Shown: piece by piece, positions 58,201 to 64,000 of the stretch
Numbering within the stretch: the first letter of the stretch is position 1
Layout of the letters: each line of letters starts with the position of its first letter
Source: Scolanthus callimorphus
Taxonomy: Eukaryota; Cnidaria; Anthozoa; Actiniaria; Edwardsiidae
Length of the DNA stretch: 64,000 nt
Assembly (NCBI GenBank): GCA_033964015.1
Contig: CM066922.1
Coordinates: forward strand, 22,306,507-22,370,506
Direction: 5' to 3'
Made by a program: the position numbers and the translations under genes
Notes under the pieces: generated by a model
Database searches by the model: none
Told to the model about the DNA's origin: nothing
What the model saw: the letters and a program-made list of their open reading frames with translations, nothing else

Positions 58201-60951
58201 TTCTCAAAGCAAGTCGAAATCTATCAATTTTTTACTTTTATTATGTTACTAGTCATGATTACTTTCTGTGGTAAAAAGTATGGGACATATCCCACGTGGG
58301 GAACCATCAATGCCGTAGAACAATGGAGGTTTGCCTAGTTCTTGCATGGATGATTACTTAATACTTTTGATTGTAGTTGTTAAATAACACTTGGTAAAAC
58401 ACCAACCGAATTGCATAAAACGCTTGGAAAATTCATTCGAATTTATTTAACAATTAGACCTCGAGGCCGAATGTGCTATGATGAATAGACCATGAGGCCG
58501 AAGGCCGAATGGTCTATTGATATCACAGCACATGAGGACGAGAGGTCTAATTGTTTTAGTATAAACCAACTAGTTGGTCGGTTTTGGCAATGAATACCAT
58601 TATTTTATGTTGAAAAAATAAAGTTTTCTTGGTTTTGCCAGGTACAGTCTATCACTAATAGACCATTAGTAGCTCAGCCAATCAGAATGCAGGATTTGTA
58701 AATAGACCATTGGCATTAGCTGGTTTATACTAAAGAACATTAGTCAAATCACACTAGTGGTCTATTGTCAATGTTTTGATTAGTTGAGCGCAAAAAGTGT
58801 CGCATTTGGAAGCCATGGAAACTGGCAACTGACCAGTCCAGTTTTTGGCTATACAAATTGACCGTTCTACTGTGATTTGGTTAAAACAATTATTCCTCTC
58901 GCCCTCAAGGCCTCTGAGTCAATAGCCCATTCGGCCTTCGGCTCGAGAAACAATTGTTTCCCAGGTTACAAGCCTGAAGTAACACTTACTGCTGCTCTCA
59001 GAAGCCCACCGAAGACGAACTCCACACAGAAAGCGAGGGGAAGCGCATACGGGGCCCAGATAAGACATGGCAGGACGATCACGATGGTACAAGCAGTAAT
59101 GGTGACGAGAAGGGTCTCCAATATCCCCTGGCACGCGTTATAGTAGTTGCACAGGAACGGGATATGGTTGCGAAAATGGCCGAAGTATTCCTAAGTATAC
59201 AAAAAGGTAAGTTAAAAACGCTATCGTATTTTATTTTTTCAGCGGTCCGGTATCCATCAAATCGCGCGCTCCGATTGGCTTGCGAGCGGTCAGGAATCCT
59301 ACGATCCGGACCCCGGGTCCGGATGAATCGCGCGCGCTCTGAATTACGATATGCGCGTGCTAGTTTCTGTGTAGTTTTACGCTGTTTCAGTGAAAGAAAA
59401 ATATATATATATATATTATTTACCGGCTTGGGGTCGGTCTAGATCCTCCTCCCAGCCGGTAAATATGTGGTTTGGTGTTTCGTGTGAAATGTAACCATGA
59501 CTTATTTCCAAGTAAAAAACAATAGACCAAATCGGCTAACGGCGTTTACATCTTGTTGACACCAATTCAGATCATGTGATGATTCCTTTGTATGATACTT
59601 TTGTTAGTTCTGCACATACACTCGTGCACTCGGTCGAGTGAGAAAAATGTGACAATTGTAACCCACCCAAAGGAATCATCACATGATCTGAATTGGGAGG
59701 CAACAAGATGTAAACATTGTTAGCCGATTTGGTCTATCAGTCTCCGAATATCACGGAGGCTGGGGCGACTAATCATTTTTAAAGTATAATATTATAGCCA
59801 GCTCGAAATCCCATTGTGCCGGCAGATTGATTTTTCTTGAATTGTCCAATTATTTTTCGATCGCGCGCGCTCTAATTGGACACTTCGCACGTTAAAACTG
59901 GACAGTTTGGATTTGAACATGGATGCTATATAATTAATCAATAACAGGACTCCATGCTTGTCCAAATGGAGTCCTATTATATACACTAATCGATGACTCA
60001 TAAGTGACTCATAAAATTAGTTTTTTGTTTATTTATTTCGCAATATTAAAAAATTCTCGCGCGCGCATTCAATGCTTTCAATGTTGTAACCACCGATAGG
60101 TGGTTATAGGTGATTTTTATTTTATTTTATCATAGCAACAAAAAAAAAACAAGACTCTCGACCAAACAGCGCGCGGAAATCCTTATAATCACTCGTGCAA
60201 TGAGCATGACGTGCGGATTTAGGGTGTAGAAATGCCTTTTTGAATGTAAAACAGCCCAGGTATCAAACGGCGAAATGTGAGTTGATGAGAGCTAATGAGA
60301 GTCCCAACTATCATCCACTCTCATCTACTCTCACGAGAAGCGATCAAGCGTTCATGAGAGTTGATGAGTCAGCGTGAGCACTAGCACCCATCCTTTCCGA
60401 GGAGGAAAGCCTGCAGTTCTTTGGAACCAAACCAAAACCTAACTGCAGTTCTTTTGGCGGCAGCTGCTGACTGAAAAACTTTCATCAACTGTCATCCGCG
60501 CGATCAAACGGAAAGACAACTCTCATGGAAAATTTGATTGGTTGATAGAAATAAGCAGCCAATGAGAAAGCAAACCAATCGCAAACGCAATTAAATCACG
60601 ACAGTCATCTGAAATCCGCTCTAAAGGGAGTTGAGAATTGTAATAAAAAGAAAAACAATCAATAACCTTGTGCCAAGAAGGGTGATCTTTGCTGCCATGG
60701 CGCACTTTCCAGTCCATATACGAAATCGCCGCGTACCCTCCTCCAGAAACCGAACTCAAGTAGCCAATAGGAGCCGACTTCTGAAGCAGTCTGCGCAGGA
60801 CACCGGAGCAGAAGGCCGCTGACCGCACACCACCGCCGGAGAAAGCAACCCCGGTTGAGGGGGGCTGCTGACTAGTTAGCTCTCTGAGATCCATGCTCCC
60901 ATAGTCTCGAGACTTGCCTTCGTCACCCGCTTCACCCACCGGATTCAGCAT
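48617..60951 (-). CDS. membrane patatin-like phospholipase, 837 aa, 9 exons
   Basis: Minus-strand exons: 60951-60667, 59190-58990, 57465-56957, 54543-54318, 54071-53865, 52783-52709, 51665-51469, 51079-50602 and 48952-48617. All are AG/GT bordered and phases agree; 2514 nt in frame. Exon 1 carries the oxyanion loop GVAFSGGGVRSAAF (residues 34-47) and the nucleophile elbow LSSVSGGGY with Ser69. Exon 8 carries the catalytic Asp600 in LELSDGGHFENLG. Between them lie about eight hydrophobic segments (roughly 122-150, 188-208, 217-240, 245-286, 301-319, 507-548), so the lipase core is split around a membrane region. The C-terminus (VGKFPAHSTANQMFTRSVCS) matches the FP-STA-Q-F ending of bacterial membrane patatins. 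Predicted role: serine lipid acyl hydrolase in an internal or plasma membrane; substrate unknown. Introns are loaded with minisatellites. The donors of exons 1 and 4 (GTTATT, GTTGGT) are weak. Transcript start unknown. Confidence 0.9.
49172..50102. repeat. inverted pair of about 200-bp elements inside the last intron of the patatin gene
   Basis: 49172-49394 (CATTCTCGAACCCAGAGCTC ... GAGCTCTGGGTACGAGAATG) is itself TIR-bounded. A second copy at 49924-50102 lies in opposite orientation (shared CATGCGCGAGATTTGATACA and complement). Between them AAAGGGAGCCTTTCACGATA is directly repeated at about 49400 and 49495, and inverted pieces recur at 49740-49815. Confidence 0.7.
51160..51336. repeat. MITE with ends CACAGGG..AATTCTGCAG (copy 2)
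   Basis: CACAGGGCCAAATTCTGCAG at the left, CTGCAGCAATTCCCTGTG at the right. The interior AAAGCTGAATTTCCCATGG and its complement show it is less diverged internally than the copy at 48241. Located in intron 7 of the patatin gene. Confidence 0.8.
52208..52242 (+). repeat. poly-C followed by poly-A tract
   Basis: A run of about 19 C then about 15 A, in intron 6 of the patatin gene. A G-rich tract lies at 51720-51741 in the same intron. Confidence 0.85.
52451..52645. mobile_element. short MITE with ends TAGCCTGCTCGCAGG
   Basis: TAGCCTGCTCGCAGGTGTTG faces CGCCTGCGAGCAGGCTA. It contains GGCCGCCATCTTGG and AAGATGGCG, YY1-type words, in opposite orientation. Intact relative of the split copy at 35416-36012. 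Confidence 0.8.
52850..53855 (-). mobile_element. tRNA-derived SINE with an expanded A-box region
   Basis: Minus strand: acceptor-stem-like CCGGTT (53850-53845) with AGTACAGCGGTGGAGCG, then the 13-bp array. Next come GGTAGAGCGCCGGGCTGA and a B-box GGTTCAAACCC (52997-52987), then AGCCGG (52985-52980), which can pair with CCGGTT. A non-tRNA body with CTCGAATAAGGACCTAAAAC follows (around 52870). The tRNA-like head is thus split by about 800 bp of repeated D-arm sequence. No intact tRNA gene remains. Confidence 0.65.
53022..53850 (-). repeat. 13-bp tandem repeat, unit CTCTACCACTGCG, about 60 copies
   Basis: The unit alternates CTCTACCACTGCG, CTCTACCACTGCA, CTCTATCACTGCA and, near the right end, CTCTACTGCTGCG. 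Higher-order blocks of about 130-190 bp recur. On the minus strand the unit reads CGCAGTGGTAGAG, the tRNA D-arm/A-box. Located in intron 5 of the patatin gene; long frames across it are artefacts. Confidence 0.93.
54580..56905. repeat. 55-bp tandem repeat, about 40 copies, interrupted by a MITE
   Basis: The unit contains GGAGCCCATCAACAGGAGCC, TTCATCTACTCCACTAGGTC and TAGCCATATGTACAG; GCCCATCAAC recurs at 55-56 bp steps. Shorter deleted units (CACAGGAGCCTTCATC) are common. It fills intron 3 of the patatin gene except for the MITE at 55519-55971. Confidence 0.93.
55519..55971. mobile_element. Tc1/mariner-type MITE, TA duplication (copy 2, inside the 55-bp array)
   Basis: It starts CAGTAAAAACCCGCGTAAAA and ends ATGCGGGTTTTTACTG. 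The host repeat reads CATCTACTCC when uninterrupted and CATCTA[element]TACTCC here, so the duplicated target is exactly TA. The interior matches 36039-36538 with several deletions. Confidence 0.9.
57480..57900. repeat. degenerate repeat of GATAGGAAAGTGAGGACC
   Basis: About ten diverged copies of a 30-35 bp unit (GGACCTTATTTTGGATAGGA, AAGTGAGGACC) in intron 2 of the patatin gene. Confidence 0.6.
58450..58957. repeat. cluster of GAGGCCGAAGGCC hairpin elements
   Basis: Hairpins at 58450-58555 (ACAATTAGACCTCGAGGCCG and its complement) and 58881-58957 (AACAATTATTCCTCTCGCCC and CGAGAAACAATTGTT) flank an AT-rich interior in which TATAAACCA/TGGTTTATA is inverted. Same family as 37494-37576. Confidence 0.65.
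59522..59738. repeat. MITE with ends ATAGACCAAATCGGCTAAC
   Basis: ATAGACCAAATCGGCTAACG faces GTTAGCCGATTTGGTCTAT. The inner CAATTCAGATCATGTGATGA and complement pair well. Located in intron 1 of the patatin gene. Confidence 0.85.
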
Positions 60952-62369
60952 CGTTTGTTGGTTGCTTGACTATTGCCTTTTGAAAATAACAACTCAAACT
61001 AGTAAACGATCCTTTTAACTTAGTTGATGTGGTGAAAATCTGAGGTAATTTCATTTCAAATTACACCCTACATAAAGAAAGAGGAGTTATTTGGAACCGG
61101 CCTACGCGTGGACATTTTTCAAACACACTTATTTCAAAATTTTAATTCGCTGAAATCTCATGTCAATGGGTTGAAAAACGAATGAATATGGGTTCTGGAT
61201 TCCAGAAACCGGATTCCCCTTCCGGTTTGTAATAGCTGGACTCCGCATTCCAAAACTTTTTAAAAATTGGATTCCATATTCCAGATCCCGCAACATGGGG
61301 GGAGACACAGATACACAAACACATTATAACCGTGTGGTATTATTATAATGAGTACATCGTGCACTATTCAGCTATTGTTAAGTCCCTCTTCGTGCTAAAT
61401 CGCAACCACTTTGTCCACAGCTCCCTCGTTTTGTTTTTAGAGACCCTTTAGGGCCAGAGAGGTCTAGACCCTAATATGTACAAATCCACAAGAAACAGCG
61501 ATAATAACTCAAATTCAACAGTCTGTTTCAAGCGCCTGAGAATAACTGTTTACTACTTTAAATATGAAGTTTTAACTTGTGATTTAATGAGTACACATTG
61601 AAAGAGCACGTCAAGTTTTCTTACCTTTTTTTCGAAGACGAATGGTAACCACATTCAAAGACAAACAATTTTTTTCTCTAGTGTAGCTGAGGGGAAAAGG
61701 ATAACTGAAATACTACTTTCTTGCTTCGGTGTTGAAGTTACACGAGTGATTTTAAATATCGGAATTTTGTGCGTTTCTGGTTTCGTCGGCGAAGCATGGC
61801 GTTGGCGTCCCTTTGTAATGTCTATGCAGCCGAAAATATTCAAATATAACAATTGCAAGCTGTATGGATTACTATGGGATCAAAGCTGACTTCAAGCTTA
61901 ACAAAAGCTGTTTTTGGTGGTAAGAAATCCGAAACAAAGGAACCAGAGCAAAGGAACCAACAAATTCAAATAATGTAATGATTCGTGATACTAACTCATC
62001 ATACAGATCATTTGGGTAACCAAGCGTTAAGTGCACAGATACAGATGCATGAGCAATCTTTAAAAATGTAAATTCGTACTCGTGTAAAAACTGCGCCAGA
62101 AACATGAGAAATGTATAAGAAGAATCGAGAAGAACAGCGAGGGCAGGACGACCCTTCGCGGTTCAGCTTTGAGAAAAAAACGTTTTCGTCATGAGTGTTT
62201 GATACACATGAATTACCATTATTAATCATATGTTCAAACTCTCTGCTGTTTGTAGGTTTTCAATATCTAAAACACTGATTTAGTACTTCTAAACAGCTGA
62301 AAACAACGAATCGTACGCGCGCTTCAAGTATTGAGACAAACTGCGAATTCTTGCGATTCACCCTGCCAC

Positions 62370-62550
62370 TAGAGCACAACTTTCTATGACTTTATCGGCG
62401 CAATAGAGCACGCGTGATGTTGGGAGAGACACGAGAACGTTGTAAAATCACGCCGCAGGCGAGTGATTTTAAAACGTTTCGAGTGTCTCTCCCAACATCA
62501 CGCGTGCTCTATTGCGTATTGGGCCGATAAAGTCATAAAGTTGTGCTCTA
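62370..62550. repeat. inverted repeat around the ATCACGCGTGCTCTATTGCG core
   Basis: TAGAGCACAACTTTCTATGA and its complement CATAAAGTTGTGCTCTA at the ends. CGCAATAGAGCACGCGTGAT and ATCACGCGTGCTCTATTGCG inside. About 180 bp. Confidence 0.85.
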
Positions 62551-63339
62551 ATGCTTTGATGATATATCGGGGATAACCATTGCTATATCGGTGTAATAGA
62601 GCATATATTTGGACCAATCAGAGCGCGCGTTATATCGTAGCTATATTATATATTTTTTTTAATATAAGATGTTTTTTTTCGTATATTTTACGAAAAAGTC
62701 GACAGAACGTAGAGAATAGTTTTATGTACAATATATCGGCTGGCCAAACCAGCCTTCTTCAAGTATTTTTGAATCCAATTTTTCATGTTATCACTATATA
62801 TACTATCTGAAATATGAACTTTATGACGTGACTTATAACGGATAAACTAGATTATTAAAATATGTACATTAATTGCCAACGAGCAGCCGAGCCAAGAGGC
62901 GAGGCTACGATGCGGCATTATAGAGCCGTGCGAGGAGAAAAATTCTGAGTTCAGAGTGGTGTAACCACTAGAGCCAATCAAAGTGCCAGGATTTTGAAAG
63001 TGGTAACCAAATACTTGAGCACTATTAATATCAGAGAAATCTACTATTGACCCCTTGTCCACTTGAAGTGCGCCCGTGTAGCCAACGCCGCGGCGATGCT
63101 GTGTTTGTATATATTTCTCGCGCTGTTGTTATTAGAAATGCAACCTTACATGTATGAAATTTAGAAAGAGGGTATTTGTCTCTATAGTCGGCCAAATGAA
63201 ATTAGGGTAGCAGTGAGTCAGAGGAACTCATATTTTCAAAAGGGCAAAATATGATTCACATGATTGCTCGTTGGCGCACTTTTAGCAAGAGCTACAACTA
63301 GTATATAAAAACAAACAGGCATAATGCAATACAGATCAG

Positions 63340-63580
63340 GTCTCATCTCGTTAAGGGTGTGGAACAGTTGTGCGACATAGAGTGGTACATCAAGAAATGT
63401 AACAGACAACGAAACGATACCACGTTTTACAGCAAACAAGACGAAGACATAACAAATCAAATACAGAAACGTGTTACTACCTACATTAAGGAAATGCACA
63501 AAGACGATTACATAAACGCAAAAACGAAACAATATCTTCCTCCTTAGTACGCTAAAGCCGGCCGTTTCTACATCATCATC
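63340..63580 (+). pseudogene. Penelope-like element reverse-transcriptase relic
   Basis: The plus-strand frame reads DIEWYIKKCNRQRNDTTFYS, then a QIQKRVTTYIKEMH-type helix and KTKQYLPP. A stop follows, then YAKAGRFY. This order (ND..FY.K.D, yI...T.qYL, p....RFY) is the N-terminal part of the Penelope-like RT before its LPKIHK block, which has decayed here. A frameshift upstream (GTVVR then DIEW) is also visible. Confidence 0.55.
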
Positions 63581-63685
63581 ACGTCACTACGTCATCACAT
63601 TTTGATTAATATGTGCCTATAGACCTTTATCACGCAATATTGATTATTAATATGTAATAGTTATCCGAAAATGAAATCCAGTTTC

Positions 63686-64000
63686 CAATTCTACACATCC
63701 GTATTAGTAAAACTGCAAAGTTTCAAAAGAATTACTTGAAAACTGACTGAGATATGAATTTTCAAAACTTCCTATTCTGACTTACTTTTTACAAAGAAAT
63801 GTATGGGCAAATACGTCAAGTCGAGAGGCTGGACGGGCATCGATGCCCGTCCAGCCTCGTTTCGATTTATTTTCCCATACATTTCTTGTTAAAAAATAAG
63901 CCAGAATATGCATGAAGTATTAAAAATTCATATCTCAGTTAGTATTAAAGCAATCTTCAACAAACTTTGCAATTTTACTAATACGGATGTGTAGAATTGA
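63686..64000. repeat. large palindrome, arms about 155 bp, reaching the window edge
   Basis: CAATTCTACACATCCGTATTAG at the left matches the complement at 63979-64000. The centre is CGGGCATCGATGCCCG (about 63836-63851). The arms have scattered mismatches. It may extend past the window. Confidence 0.85.

Larger units (their letters stand above)
60952..64000. other. region upstream of the patatin gene to the window edge
   Basis: The first 1.3 kb is unique AT-rich DNA that should include the patatin promoter (minus strand), with no clear TATA. Then come an inverted repeat (62370-62550), a Penelope-like relic (63340-63580) and a palindrome reaching the edge (63686-64000). No supported exon. Confidence 0.6.

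Noticed and set aside
58919..59134. Minus-strand 71-codon frame starting MPGDIGDPSR
   Set aside because: Wrong frame over patatin exon 2; the hydrophobic frame with proper splice borders is the real one.
63236..63532. Minus-strand 98-codon hydrophobic frame
   Set aside because: Antisense shadow of the Penelope-like relic.

Overview
The window is eukaryotic nuclear DNA. Coding sequence sits in exons bounded by GT-AG introns, and most of the remainder is mobile or tandem repeat. An anthozoan cnidarian (coral or sea anemone) is the best guess. The reasons are the gene content (a HEPN/SAMD9-like STAND protein, a plant-type pathogen-related protein, a membrane patatin), AT-rich sequence full of short inverted-repeat elements, and LINE and Penelope-type fragments. 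This is an inference from familiarity, since no species marker is present.

Four protein-coding genes can be assembled exon by exon, each closing exactly in frame. (1) Plus strand, 1771-14057: three exons, 1490 aa, with a Lys-rich N-terminus, a DZIP3-type HEPN domain, a SAMD9-like SIR2-like region, a STAND P-loop NTPase, helical repeats and a C-terminal beta domain; probably a cytosolic innate-immunity or RNA-targeting protein. (2) Minus strand, 24811-17673: three exons, 221 aa, pathogen-related protein of the NTF2/SnoaL-like fold; its second intron holds a tandem array of more than 5 kb. (3) Minus strand, 38535-33110: three exons, 261 aa, class I SAM-dependent methyltransferase with a 10-nt first coding exon. 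(4) Minus strand, 60951-48617: nine exons, 837 aa, multi-pass membrane patatin-like phospholipase with the Ser and Asp of the dyad about 530 residues apart. No operon-like or pathway link between the four is visible, although genes 1 and 2 both belong to families associated with defence.

Tandem arrays: 128-bp units at 9.1-9.95 kb and an inverted, diverged version at 44.7-45.65 kb; 13-bp units grading into 18-bp units at 18.3-23.34 kb; 49/100-bp units at 29.5-30.45 kb; 13-bp units at 53.0-53.85 kb growing inside a tRNA-derived SINE head; 55-bp units at 54.6-56.9 kb.

Interspersed elements: at least twenty inverted-repeat (MITE or foldback) elements, several nested with readable target-site duplications; a 1.1-kb foldback in intron 1 of the HEPN gene; 3' pieces of non-LTR retrotransposons at 28.2, 32.7 and 46.0-47.0 kb; and a Penelope-like reverse-transcriptase relic at 63.3-63.6 kb. 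The very long open frames at 19.4-23.4 kb come from 18-bp (multiple-of-three) repeats and are not genes.

The most notable observations are the HEPN + SAMD9-like architecture with an altered HEPN motif, the SINE whose Pol III A-box region has grown into an array of about 60 units, and two copies of an element family carrying CRE-like palindromic satellites in opposite orientation.
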